From positions 62,001-126,000 of the forward strand of contig NZ_CP037933.1 of NCBI RefSeq assembly GCF_004355225.1: a stretch of DNA of 64,000 nt, in the 5' to 3' direction. Shown one piece after another: positions 1 to 10,100 of the stretch. The DNA comes from Flavobacterium nackdongense. Its GTDB lineage: Bacteria; Bacteroidota; Bacteroidia; Flavobacteriales; Flavobacteriaceae. Every line of letters begins with the position of its first letter. Position 1 is the stretch's first letter. The translations under genes were made by a program, and so were the position numbers. The notes beneath the pieces are model-generated. The model had not been told where the DNA came from. It made no database searches and saw only the letters and a program-made list of their open reading frames with translations.

Positions 1-3000
1 TTGTCCTGTTGTAGTATCTACTTTGGGAACTGGAGCACCTCCAATCGGACTAGCAGGAGTTGTAATTGTCAAGTTTACTTGAGCAATGGTTACCGGCACA
101 CCATTTATTGTGTCATTTCCGTTGCCATTATTGTTTAATACGTTACCTGCATTTGTGTTTCCAGCAGCACCATTACCGCCAGCGATGGTATCATCTTGAG
201 CAACTATAGCTGGAGCAGTTACAGTAATCGTTACCGTAGCGGAATCACAATTACCCGCATTCGCATTTTCACAAATCTGATAAGTTAAAGAGTATATTCC
301 TGCCGCTGTGCCTGGTTTTACATCGACGGAACCATTATTGTTCAAAATTAAGTTTGGATTTGCGACGATAGTGGTTAAAGTAACATCCGAAGGATTAAGA
401 ACTGCATTGTTTAAAGTATCATTAGGGAAGACATTAATAACATTAATAGTACCGGTTCCGCTTACCACTGGTCCAGCACTATCGTTTACGGCATCAATTA
501 CAAAGGTAGGTTTTGAAGTACAGAAAGGATCCGCGGGTGGATAATTCACAACTACAGTTTGACTTGGATTAAGGGTGAAAGTCACATTGGCTTTTGGCCT
601 TAGACTTTCAAAGCCATCAGCCGCTTCAATCCATTGATTATTTTTAAATACCCATCCTGGCCAATCAATGCCGTTACCATTTTGGTCTACAAGGGCTCCT
701 GGCCATAGTATTTTTGCAGTAAGTGGCATATTGTTCATAGTAGTGATTACATTATTGTTGGGATCAGACCAAGTAATGGTCACACCATTTGCCGGGGTGA
801 AGTTTACCGCAGTTATTGTATATGTAATGTAAGGAACATCGTTTTCACAAATTGCATTCGCAACTACCATCATCACAGGTGCAACAATATTAATAGTTAC
901 AATAGCAGTATCACAGTTGGTTGGATTTAAAATTTCACAAATTTGATATGTTAATGTTTGTGTTCCAACAGGCGCATTAGGCATTACATCAACAGATCCG
1001 TCAGCATTAAGTTGTAAAAATGGATTTGGAACGGTAGTTGTCAAAGTAACAAGCGAAGGATTTACGCTAGCGCCATTTAGAGTGTCATTTGTAAATACAT
1101 TTACAACTTTAGGAATAATTTGATTAATTCCTACAATTGAGCCTGCATTATCGTTAACTGCATCAATTTTTGGAGCATTCACTGTCACCGTCACGGTTGC
1201 AGAATCACAAATTGTTGGATTAGTTTTGTCGCAAATAGAATAGACAATGGAATAAATTCCAGCCGGAGTACCTTGAGGCACGCTTATTTGTCCTGTTGTT
1301 GTATCAATTTGAGGAACAGGGGCACCATTGATGGATAATGCAGGGGTTGTTATAGAAAGGTTGACTTGGACTATAGCTACATTAACGCCGTTTAAGGTGT
1401 CATTTCCATTTCCATTATTATTCAATACATTTCCTGCATTTGTGTTTCCACTAAGACCATTTCCGCCGGCGATGATGTCGTCTTGGGCGATTATAACTGG
1501 CGGATTACCGGTAATATCCCATTTGCAAGTTTCAGGATTCCAAGTTGCTGTTTCGTAATTTGCTAAAGGCGGTTGTACCGGTTTGGTTCCCGTTACTTCC
1601 CAAGCACAAGACGTCGTATTGAAAGTCGCTGTTTCATAACAAGCCACAGTCGGTTGTACTGGTTTGGTTCCCGTTACTTCCCAAGCACAAGAAGTCGTAT
1701 TGAAAGTTGCTGTTTCATAACAAGCCACAGTCGGTTGCACCGGTTTGGTTCCCGTTACTTCCCAAGCACAAGACGTCGTATTGAAAGTCGCTGTTTCATA
1801 ACAAGCCACAGTCGGTTGTACTGGTTTGGTTCCCGTTACTTCCCAAGCACAAGAAGTCGTATTGAAAGTTGCTGTTTCATAACAAGCCACCGTCGGTTGC
1901 ACCGGTTTGGTTCCCGTTACTTCCCAAGCACAAGACGTCGTATTGAAAGTCGCTGTTTCGTAACAAGCCACAGTCGGTTGTACCGGTTTAGTTCCCGTTA
2001 CTTCCCAAGCACAAGAAGTCGTATTGAAAGTCGCTGTTTCATAACAAGCCACAGTCGGTTGCACCGGTTTGGTTCCAGTCACTTCCCAAGCACAAGAAGT
2101 CGTATTGAAAGTCGCTGTTTCATAACAAGCCACAGTCGGTTGCACCGGTTTGGTTCCAGTTACTTCCCAAGCACAAGAAGTCGTATTGAAAGTCGCTGTT
2201 TCATAACAAGCCACAGTCGGTTGTACCGGTTTAGTTCCAGTCACTTCCCAAGCACAAGAAGTCGTATTGAAAGTCGCTGTTTCATAACAAGCCACCGTCG
2301 GTTGTACCGGTTTGGTTCCAGTCACTTCCCAAGCACAAGAAGTCGTATTGAAAGTCGCTGTTTCATAACAAGCCACAGTCGGTTGCACCGGTTTGGTTCC
2401 CGTTACTTCCCAAGCACAAGAAGTCGTATTGAAAGTCGCTGTTTCATAACAAGCCACAGTCGGTTGTACCGGTTTAGTTCCCGTTACTTCCCAAGCACAA
2501 GAAGTCGTATTGAAAGTCGCTGTTTCATAACAAGCCACAGTCGGTTGTACCGGTTTAGTTCCCGTTACTTCCCAAGCACAAGAAGTCGTATTGAAAGTCG
2601 CTGTTTCATAACAAGCCACAGTCGGTTGCACCGGTTTGGTTCCCGTTACTTCCCAAGCACAAGAAGTCGTATTGAAAGTCGCTGTTTCATAACAAGCCAC
2701 AGTCGGTTGCACCGGTTTGGTTCCCGTTACTTCCCAAGCACAAGAAGTCGTATTGAAAGTCGCTGTTTCATAACAAGCCACCGTCGGTTGCACCGGTTTG
2801 GTTCCCGTTACTTCCCAAGCACAAGAAGTCGTATTGAAAGTCGCTGTTTCATAACAAGCCACAGTCGGTTGTACCGGTTTGGTTCCCGTTACTTCCCAAG
2901 CACAAGAAGTTGTATTGAAAGTCGCTGTTTCATAACAAGCCACCGTCGGTTGTACCGGTTTAGTTCCCGTTACTTCCCAAGCACAAGACGTCGTATTGAA

Positions 3001-6000
3001 AGTCGCTGTTTCATAACAAGCCACAGTCGGTTGCACCGGTTTGGTTCCCGTTACTTCCCAAGCACAAGACGTCGTATTGAAAGTCGCTGTTTCGTAACAA
3101 GCCACAGTCGGTTGTACCGGTTTAGTTCCCGTTACTTCCCAAGCACAAGAAGTCGTATTGAAAGTCGCTGTTTCATAACAAGCCACCGTCGGTTGCACCG
3201 GTTTGGTTCCAGTCACTTCCCAAGCACAAGAAGTCGTATTGAAAGTCGCTGTTTCATAACAAGCCACAGTCGGTTGTACTGGTTTGGTTCCCGTTACTTC
3301 CCAAGCACAAGAAGTCGTATTGAAAGTTGCTGTTTCATAACAAGCCACCGTCGGTTGCACCGGTTTGGTTCCCGTTACTTCCCAAGCACAAGACGTCGTA
3401 TTGAAAGTCGCTGTTTCGTAACAAGCCACAGTCGGTTGTACCGGTTTAGTTCCCGTTACTTCCCAAGCACAAGAAGTCGTATTGAAAGTCGCTGTTTCAT
3501 AACAAGCCACAGTCGGTTGCACCGGTTTGGTTCCAGTCACTTCCCAAGCACAAGAAGTCGTATTGAAAGTCGCTGTTTCATAACAAGCCACAGTCGGTTG
3601 CACCGGTTTGGTTCCAGTTACTTCCCAAGCACAAGAAGTCGTATTGAAAGTCGCTGTTTCATAACAAGCCACAGTCGGTTGTACCGGTTTAGTTCCAGTC
3701 ACTTCCCAAGCACAAGAAGTCGTATTGAAAGTTGCAATTTCATAACAAGCCACCGTCGGTTGCACCGGTTTGGTTCCCGTTACTTCCCAAGCACAAGACG
3801 TCGTATTGAAAGTCGCTGTTTCGTAACAAGCCACAGTCGGTTGTACCGGTTTAGTTCCCGTTACTTCCCAAGCACAAGAAGTCGTATTGAAAGTCGCTGT
3901 TTCATAACAAGCCACCGTCGGTTGCACCGGTTTGGTTCCAGTCACTTCCCAAGCACAAGAAGTCGTATTGAAAGTCGCTGTTTCATAACAAGCCACAGTC
4001 GGTTGCACCGGTTTGGTTCCAGTCACTTCCCAAGCACAAGAAGTCGTATTGAAAGTCGCTGTTTCATAACAAGCCACAGTCGGTTGCACCGGTTTGGTTC
4101 CCGTTACTTCCCAAGCACAAGAAGTCGTATTGAAAGTCGCTGTTTCATAACAAGCCACAGTCGGTTGTACCGGTTTAGTTCCAGTCACTTCCCAAGCACA
4201 AGAAGTCGTATTGAAAGTTGCTGTTTCGTAACAAGCCACAGTCGGTTGTACCGGTTTAGTTCCCGTTACTTCCCAAGCACAAGAAGTCGTATTGAAAGTC
4301 GCTGTTTCATAACAAGCCACAGTCGGTTGCACCGGTTTGGTTCCCGTTACTTCCCAAGCACAAGAAGTCGTATTGAAAGTTGCTGTTTCGTAACAAGCCA
4401 CAGTCGGTTGTACCGGTTTAGTTCCCGTTACTTCCCAAGCACAAGAAGTCGTATTGAAAGTCGCTGTTTCGTAACAAGCCACAGTCGGTTGTACCGGTTT
4501 AGTTCCCGTTACTTCCCAAGCACAAGAAGTCGTATTGAAAGTCGCTGTTTCATAACAAGCCACCGTCGGTTGCACCGGTTTGGTTCCCGTTACTTCCCAA
4601 GCACAAGAAGTCGTATTGAAAGTCGCTGTTTCATAACAAGCCACAGTCGGTTGTACCGGTTTGGTTCCCGTTACTTCCCAAGCACAAGAAGTCGTATTGA
4701 AAGTCGCTGTTTCATAACAAGCCACCGTCGGTTGGATTGGTTTAGTTCCAGTCACTTCCCAAGCACAAGAAGTCGTATTGAAAGTTGCTGTTTCATAACA
4801 AGCCACCGTCGGTTGTACCGGTTTGGTTCCAGAAACTTCCCAAGCACAAGAAGTCGTATTGAAAGTCGCTGTTTCATAACAAGCCACAGTCGGTTGTACT
4901 GGTTTGGTTCCCGTTACTTCCCAAGCACAAGAAGTCGCATTGAAAGTCGCTGTTTCATAACAAGCCACAGTCGGTTGCACCGGTTTAGTTCCAGTTACTT
5001 CCCAAGCACAAGAAGTCGTATTGAAAGTTGCTGTTTCATAACAAGCCACAGTCGGTTGTACCGGTTTAGTTCCCGTTACTTCCCAAGCACAAGACGTCGT
5101 ATTGAAAGTTGCTGTTTCATAACAAGCCACAGTCGGTTGCACCGGTTTAGTTCCAGTCACTTCCCAAGCACAAGAAGTCGTATTGAAAGTTGCTGTTTCA
5201 TAACAAGCCACAGTCGGTTGGATTGGTTTAGTTCCAGTCACTTCCCAAGCACAAGAAGTCGTATTGAAAGTTGCTGTTTCATAACAAGCCACAGTCGGTT
5301 GTACCGGTTTAGTTCCCGTTACTTCCCAAGCACAAGAAGTCGTATTGAAAGTCGCTGTTTCATAACAAGCCACAGTCGGTTGTACTGGTTTGGTTCCCGT
5401 TACTTCCCAAGCACAAGAAGTCGTATTGAAAGTCGCTGTTTCATAACAAGCCACCGTCGGTTGGATTGGTTTAGTTCCAGTCACTTCCCAAGCACAAGAC
5501 GTCGTATTGAAAGTTGCTGTTTCATAACAAGCCACAGTCGGTTGCACCGGTTTAGTTCCAGTCACTTCCCAAGCACAAGAAGTCGTATTGAAAGTTGCTG
5601 TTTCATAACAAGCCACAGTCGGTTGTACCGGTTTAGTTCCCGTTACTTCCCAAGCACAAGACGTCGTATTGAAAGTTGCTGTTTCATAACAAGCCACCGT
5701 CGGTTGTACCGGTTTGGTTCCAGTCACTTCCCAAGCACAAGAAGTCGTATTGAAAGTCGCTGTTTCATAACAAGCCACAGTCGGTTGTACCGGTTTGGTT
5801 CCCGTTACTTCCCAAGCACAAGAAGTCGTATTGAAAGTCGCTGTTTCATAACAAGCCACCGTCGGTTGTACCGGTTTGGTTCCAGTCACTTCCCAAGCAC
5901 AAGAAGTCGTATTGAAAGTCGCTGTTTCATAACAAGCCACAGTCGGTTGCACCGGTTTGGTTCCCGTTACTTCCCAAGCACAAGACGTCGTATTGAAAGT

Positions 6001-9000
6001 CGCTGTTTCATAACAAGCCACCGTCGGTTGTACCGGTTTGGTTCCAGTCACTTCCCAAGCACAAGAAGTCGTATTGAAAGTTGCTGTTTCATAACAAGCC
6101 ACAGTCGGTTGTACCGGTTTAGTTCCCGTTACTTCCCAAGCACAAGACGTCGTATTGAAAGTCGCTGTTTCATAACAAGCCACAGTCGGTTGCACAGGTT
6201 TGGTTCCCGTTACTTCCCAAGCACAAGAAGTCGTATTGAAAGTCGCTGTTTCATAACAAGCCACCGTCGGTTGCACCGGTTTGGTTCCCGTTACTTCCCA
6301 AGCACAAGAAGTCGTATTAAAAGTCGCTGTTTCATAACAAGCCACCGTCGGTTGGATTGGTTTAGTTCCAGTCACTTCCCAAGCACAAGAAGTCGTATTG
6401 AAAGTCGCTGTTTCGTAACAAGCCACCGTCGGTTGGATTGGTTTAGTTCCAGTCACTTCCCAAGCACAAGAAGTCGTATTGAAAGTCGCTGTTTCGTAAC
6501 AAGCCACCGTCGGTTGCACCGGTTTGGTTCCCGTTACTTCCCAAGCACAAGAAGTCATATTGAAAGTCGCTGTTTCATAACAAGCCACCGTCGGTTGTAC
6601 CGGTTTGGTTCCTGTTACTTCCCAAGCACAAGAAGTCGTATTGAAAGTATGAATATCCCAACAATTAACTTTTACTGGTTCTGCTGGTTTTGGAGTATTA
6701 TTATTTACCCAAGAACAAGTGGAAGTATTAAAAGTAAATGTATCCCAGCAATTTACTTTAGTTGGCTCTTGTGGGATTGCAGGTTGCGGATTAATCGTTA
6801 CCGTTGCAGGAACAATAGATATGCAGCCTGCCGTTGATTTAGCAGTTACCGTATAGGTTCCAGCCGCAACATTCGTAAATATACCGGTAGTGTTGGTATA
6901 AGTGCTACCATCAATGCTATACGTCATACCAGTTCCAGTCGGAGCAGTGATTGTTATTGTTCCTGTAGCTACCATACAAGTAGGTTGTAAAGTCGCAGCA
7001 ACGGTTGGAGTGGCAGGCGTTAGCGGTTGATTATTAATTACTTTCTCTGTTGGTGTCGATATACATCCAGTAGCGTTAGTAGTTGTTATATTATAGGTAC
7101 CTGGCGCTAATCCGGAAAAAATACCAGTCGCATTGGTAACAGCTGGAACTACAGGGTTGGTTCCTATAACACTATAGGAAATGCCTATTCCAGGCGCCGG
7201 AGCTGTAACAGTTATGGTTCCAGTGGCTAACGAGCAAGTTGGATTGCTTACAGTTGCAGCTGGTGCAGTTGGTATATCATTGACATTTACAACAATTGGC
7301 ACTTTAGGTCCGATACAATTTCCTGAGGCGGCTTCTGCAACCCAATATGTGGTTGTTCCTACTGCAGTTGTTGAAGGAGTTATTGACAATTCTGGATTTC
7401 CTGTTTCAGAAGTAAAATAATATAAAGTATACGGAGGTGTATGGGCTGTGGCAGTAGCAGTCAATGGTAATGCAGGCTCACCTTTACAATAATTCACATT
7501 TTCGCAATGTATTGGTGTGGTCGCAACGTTTGTTACTGTTATTGTAAAAGGAAAATTACAACCTACAGCCGCATCTGGGGGAACTGCATAATATTGGACA
7601 CTTCCAGAAGTCGCTGGAAACGGATTTGATATCGTATACTCGATAGTTCTTGCAAAATTGTAAAATCTTGACCCTGGCGGAAATCCCGAATAAATCGCGG
7701 TAATGGGAATAGATGCTTCAGGATTGCAAAATACAAAATCTCTCATCGCAGGTGTACTTTGACAATTTTGATTTACGTATGAGGCAGCATTAACGCTTAT
7801 ATTTAGTGGATTTAAAATAGGTTCACCTGGGCAAGTTCCTGTCGAATTATATCCTACGTAAAATGGTTTCTTCTCAAAGTAGACATCTGTGGTGGCTCCT
7901 GTTCCGCTGATATTTCCATAGATAGAAACAAATTGGGCACACGAAGAATTTTTGAGTAGTGAGCAATCCGTGGTAACTTTTACTTTAAAAGAGAAATCAG
8001 CAAGAACAGTATCAGGATTTGCAGGTAGTGGCAAAGTACCAAAATCATAGACAATAGAACCTTTTGGACCTAAACTAGGATCAAAATATAAATTATTTGG
8101 AGTGGGAAGTGGCGAAAAATTAACATTCTTTGCTAAGCTTCCAGGTACGAAATCCACCATATACGGAATTGGAACAATTAATCTTGTCGTATTTATCGCT
8201 TCAGTTCCTCTATTATAAATATTTATTTTTGCACCAATAACATCACCAGGCACCACCGATGAAATTGGGCTTGTAACCGGAACACCATTTAATGAACCTC
8301 CAGCAATAACTGCTTCTGCAACTGGTACATAGGCATCTACTGCCATAGCAATCGCGAAAATTATATAAGTATCTTGAGTAGATCCAAATCGGAATGTGGT
8401 AGCAGTTTGATTATTGTGCATCACCTCATTATTAGAGTTTGGCACATTAAACATACTTACATCTAATCCAGTATTATTGAGAAGGTTAGGATTTCGTACA
8501 TTACCACCTGTGTTTATTGACGAATTAAAGAAATTATTAGTGCTATTGCTGGAATGAGTCAAACGCATCCAAGAACCGTCAATTTGCTTTTTAATTTCAA
8601 AATAATCTCCTGCTATTCCGCGATCACCTTCACCTGAAATAAGGCCTAATTTCATGTTCACTGGACCCGTTTGGACAGTGTTGAAACCTGAAACAGGAAG
8701 TTCGTAACTTAGCGTTTGACTGCCAGCTACGTATGCGTAACCATCAAATAGGGTAACATCACGGTATTTCATTTTGCTATTTTCATAAATAACAATAAGC
8801 GACCATCCACCATAAAATCCGGTACCGCCACCATCACCTTCAACTAATGCCATATCAGCTGCTGTGTAGGAACCGACTCCGTTTGCGCGAACATAGTCAG
8901 TAACCTCTGCATAGGCAGCATACATATTTCCTTGTACTCCACTTGGATAATAAATGTCATTTGTATTCGCGGTAATTGTTGTGTAAGAGGATTGATTAGG

Positions 9001-9474
9001 ACCCTTTAATGAAATTTTGGTTTTATCTAATGTTTTAGTAATAGTACCTTTAGTAACAGTAAAGGAATTTGGACTGGGTTCATTACTTGGATTGTGCGCT
9101 CGACCAGTCCAATATAATCCGGCAAAAATTATTTTTGAACAAGCAGGATCTGCTCCGTTTTCAGTAGATAGTCCTAGGGTGGCAGAAGATGAATTTAGAG
9201 TATTTGCATCACCATCTACATCTACATAAACCATGGGATTGGCATTGGTAATGTCATCTCCATAATTTTGTAGTGTTAAATTTGAATTCCCAATGATAGT
9301 GAAGTCTCCTTTTATATTATAAATTTTCTTGGTAGGGGTATAGGACGACGTTCTTTGACTTGCAGATTTAAAAACCTGTGCATCAACAATGGAGGTGCTT
9401 CCGATACAAAATAGTACTATTAGTACCAAATATTGTCGTTTATTATTTATCAATTTAAAGTATTTATTTTTCAT
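1..9474 (-). CDS. Giant secreted repeat adhesin-like protein, C-terminus outside window
   Basis: The frame is open from an ATG at 9474 to the window edge, giving 3158 codons with no stop in the window. It starts with a signal peptide of about 33 residues ending in VDAQ. Next is an N-terminal globular domain (about residues 35-390, containing IIFAGLYWTG), a DUF11-like beta domain (about 400-520), Ig/SprB-type modules (about 560-900), then 63 near-identical 27-residue repeats (about 938-2634). After the array come Ig/cadherin-like modules with the N-x-x-NDTLN type of signature, the last one cut by the window. This is the build of Flavobacterium cell-surface proteins exported by the type IX secretion system; the expected C-terminal sorting domain is not in the window, so that route is an inference. 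It is preceded by a small secreted protein gene 29 bp upstream, probably in the same operon. Adhesion or gliding is the likely role but is unproven. Confidence 0.85.
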   Translation of the reverse strand, partial: MKNKYFKLINNKRQYLVLIVLFCIGSTSIVDAQVFKSASQRTSSYTPTKKIYNIKGDFTIIGNSNLTLQNYGDDITNANPMVYVDVDGDANTLNSSSATLGLSTENGADPACSKIIFAGLYWTGRAHNPSNEPSPNSFTVTKGTITKTLDKTKISLKGPNQSSYTTITANTNDIYYPSGVQGNMYAAYAEVTDYVRANGVGSYTAADMALVEGDGGGTGFYGGWSLIVIYENSKMKYRDVTLFDGYAYVAGSQTLSYELPVSGFNTVQTGPVNMKLGLISGEGDRGIAGDYFEIKKQIDGSWMRLTHSSNSTNNFFNSSINTGGNVRNPNLLNNTGLDVSMFNVPNSNNEVMHNNQTATTFRFGSTQDTYIIFAIAMAVDAYVPVAEAVIAGGSLNGVPVTSPISSVVPGDVIGAKINIYNRGTEAINTTRLIVPIPYMVDFVPGSLAKNVNFSPLPTPNNLYFDPSLGPKGSIVYDFGTLPLPANPDTVLADFSFKVKVTTDCSLLKNSSCAQFVSIYGNISGTGATTDVYFEKKPFYVGYNSTGTCPGEPILNPLNISVNAASYVNQNCQSTPAMRDFVFCNPEASIPITAIYSGFPPGSRFYNFARTIEYTISNPFPATSGSVQYYAVPPDAAVGCNFPFTITVTNVATTPIHCENVNYCKGEPALPLTATATAHTPPYTLYYFTSETGNPELSITPSTTAVGTTTYWVAEAASGNCIGPKVPIVVNVNDIPTAPAATVSNPTCSLATGTITVTAPAPGIGISYSVIGTNPVVPAVTNATGIFSGLAPGTYNITTTNATGCISTPTEKVINNQPLTPATPTVAATLQPTCMVATGTITITAPTGTGMTYSIDGSTYTNTTGIFTNVAAGTYTVTAKSTAGCISIVPATVTINPQPAIPQEPTKVNCWDTFTFNTSTCSWVNNNTPKPAEPVKVNCWDIHTFNTTSCAWEVTGTKPVQPTVACYETATFNMTSCAWEVTGTKPVQPTVACYETATFNTTSCAWEVTGTKPIQPTVACYETATFNTTSCAWEVTGTKPIQPTVACYETATFNTTSCAWEVTGTKPVQPTVACYETATFNTTSCAWEVTGTKPVQPTVACYETATFNTTSCAWEVTGTKPVQPTVACYETATFNTTSCAWEVTGTKPVQPTVACYETATFNTTSCAWEVTGTKPVQPTVACYETATFNTTSCAWEVTGTKPVQPTVACYETATFNTTSCAWEVTGTKPVQPTVACYETATFNTTSCAWEVTGTKPVQPTVACYETATFNTTSCAWEVTGTKPVQPTVACYETATFNTTSCAWEVTGTKPVQPTVACYETATFNTTSCAWEVTGTKPIQPTVACYETATFNTTSCAWEVTGTKPVQPTVACYETATFNTTSCAWEVTGTKPVQPTVACYETATFNTTSCAWEVTGTKPIQPTVACYETATFNTTSCAWEVTGTKPVQPTVACYETATFNTTSCAWEVTGTKPVQPTVACYETATFNTTSCAWEVTGTKPVQPTVACYETATFNATSCAWEVTGTKPVQPTVACYETATFNTTSCAWEVSGTKPVQPTVACYETATFNTTSCAWEVTGTKPIQPTVACYETATFNTTSCAWEVTGTKPVQPTVACYETATFNTTSCAWEVTGTKPVQPTVACYETATFNTTSCAWEVTGTKPVQPTVACYETATFNTTSCAWEVTGTKPVQPTVACYETATFNTTSCAWEVTGTKPVQPTVACYETATFNTTSCAWEVTGTKPVQPTVACYETATFNTTSCAWEVTGTKPVQPTVACYETATFNTTSCAWEVTGTKPVQPTVACYETATFNTTSCAWEVTGTKPVQPTVACYETATFNTTSCAWEVTGTKPVQPTVACYETATFNTTSCAWEVTGTKPVQPTVACYETATFNTTSCAWEVTGTKPVQPTVACYEIATFNTTSCAWEVTGTKPVQPTVACYETATFNTTSCAWEVTGTKPVQPTVACYETATFNTTSCAWEVTGTKPVQPTVACYETATFNTTSCAWEVTGTKPVQPTVACYETATFNTTSCAWEVTGTKPVQPTVACYETATFNTTSCAWEVTGTKPVQPTVACYETATFNTTSCAWEVTGTKPVQPTVACYETATFNTTSCAWEVTGTKPVQPTVACYETATFNTTSCAWEVTGTKPVQPTVACYETATFNTTSCAWEVTGTKPVQPTVACYETATFNTTSCAWEVTGTKPVQPTVACYETATFNTTSCAWEVTGTKPVQPTVACYETATFNTTSCAWEVTGTKPVQPTVACYETATFNTTSCAWEVTGTKPVQPTVACYETATFNTTSCAWEVTGTKPVQPTVACYETATFNTTSCAWEVTGTKPVQPTVACYETATFNTTSCAWEVTGTKPVQPTVACYETATFNTTSCAWEVTGTKPVQPTVACYETATFNTTSCAWEVTGTKPVQPTVACYETATFNTTSCAWEVTGTKPVQPTVACYETATFNTTSCAWEVTGTKPVQPTVACYETATFNTTSCAWEVTGTKPVQPTVACYETATFNTTSCAWEVTGTKPVQPTVACYETATFNTTSCAWEVTGTKPVQPTVACYETATFNTTSCAWEVTGTKPVQPTVACYETATFNTTSCAWEVTGTKPVQPTVACYETATFNTTSCAWEVTGTKPVQPPLANYETATWNPETCKWDITGNPPVIIAQDDIIAGGNGLSGNTNAGNVLNNNGNGNDTLNGVNVAIVQVNLSITTPALSINGAPVPQIDTTTGQISVPQGTPAGIYSIVYSICDKTNPTICDSATVTVTVNAPKIDAVNDNAGSIVGINQIIPKVVNVFTNDTLNGASVNPSLVTLTTTVPNPFLQLNADGSVDVMPNAPVGTQTLTYQICEILNPTNCDTAIVTINIVAPVMMVVANAICENDVPYITYTITAVNFTPANGVTITWSDPNNNVITTMNNMPLTAKILWPGALVDQNGNGIDWPGWVFKNNQWIEAADGFESLRPKANVTFTLNPSQTVVVNYPPADPFCTSKPTFVIDAVNDSAGPVVSGTGTINVINVFPNDTLNNAVLNPSDVTLTTIVANPNLILNNNGSVDVKPGTAAGIYSLTYQICENANAGNCDSATVTITVTAPAIVAQDDTIAGGNGAAGNTNAGNVLNNNGNGNDTINGVPVTIAQVNLTITTPASPIGGAPVPKVDTTTGQ
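1573..6657 (-). repeat. Tandem array of 63 coding repeats, 81 bp (27 aa) each
   Basis: The marker gtattgaaagt occurs first at 1616 and last at 6638. The distance, 5022 bp, is exactly 62 x 81, so there are 63 units without any length change. On the coding (minus) strand the unit reads TFNTTSCAWEVTGTKPVQP followed by TVACYETA. Each unit carries two cysteines (CX10C) and one tryptophan. Differences between units are almost all silent; the few replacements include PVQP to PIQP, ETA to EIA, one T to M, one N-T to N-A and EVTG to EVSG. One or two diverged units flank each end (for example CWDTFTFNTSTCSW at the N-terminal side and NYETATWNPETCKW at the C-terminal side). Confidence 0.95.
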
Positions 9475-9503
9475 GATGATTTGTATTAATTGACCAACAG
9501 TGC

Positions 9504-10100
9504 TTATTCTGAAAATTGAATTTTATAAAAAATACCATATTGGTTAGCGTAATTGAGAAACATGTTTGCAACGACTGCATCTGTTGTATTTACAGTAGAT
9601 AAAATATAGATGTATTTCAATTTGGATAAATTTGCGAAGTTGAGCAAATCAATTTTTGAATTTACATCGAAAGTATTATCAATTTTTATGACTACAATTT
9701 CTATGTTCTCTCTAGAAAAATTGTCATTAATCATACTTTTAATTGACGATACATCCGTAAATAATTTTACCGGATTTTCCCCATAATTTTTTATTATTCC
9801 CGATTGATAATAAACCGCTGGCTGGATTCCAAAAACAAGATTTTCAACATATTGCGCTGTGGAAATGTTGGATTTTGTTTTAAGATTACTTGAAGAGTTT
9901 ACTTTTAGACTTGCAATATAAGAATTGACATCCAAGACATTTGGCGTAACTGTGTTTCTGCTTTGAGCAGAAATATGTACAATAGAAAGCGAAAAAAGCA
10001 GCAAAAAGATAACTCTCTTTAAGGCGAGGGAACCCTTTTGTTGAACTGAGTTCAAATTGTTTTTAAAAGAAACAAATTGATTTGGAGCATTTTTTTTCAT
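9504..10100 (-). CDS. Small secreted protein upstream of the giant adhesin gene
   Basis: The gene encodes 198 residues and I do not recognise the family. A long, basic N-terminal region (about 30 residues) precedes a hydrophobic stretch (RVIFLLLFSLSIVHISA) with a likely signal peptidase I site after SAQ, so the protein is probably exported. The mature part is rich in N, S, V and I with no cysteine and no clear enzyme motif. The stop lies 29 bp before the start of the giant repeat protein, so the two are probably cotranscribed and may act together at the cell surface. The start chosen is the first ATG; no later Met would preserve the signal peptide. Confidence 0.75.
   Translation of the reverse strand: MKKNAPNQFVSFKNNLNSVQQKGSLALKRVIFLLLFSLSIVHISAQSRNTVTPNVLDVNSYIASLKVNSSSNLKTKSNISTAQYVENLVFGIQPAVYYQSGIIKNYGENPVKLFTDVSSIKSMINDNFSRENIEIVVIKIDNTFDVNSKIDLLNFANLSKLKYIYILSTVNTTDAVVANMFLNYANQYGIFYKIQFSE

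Noticed and set aside
1573..6657. CRISPR-like array
   Set aside because: The whole 81-bp unit is repeated with no unique spacers, and it is in frame within a coding sequence.
1573..6837. A 1754-codon open frame on the plus strand through the repeat array
   Set aside because: It is the antisense of the real repeat protein. The 81-bp period has no stop in that frame, so any copy number stays open. Its product is an Arg/Ser/Phe-rich sequence without signal peptide or flanking domains.
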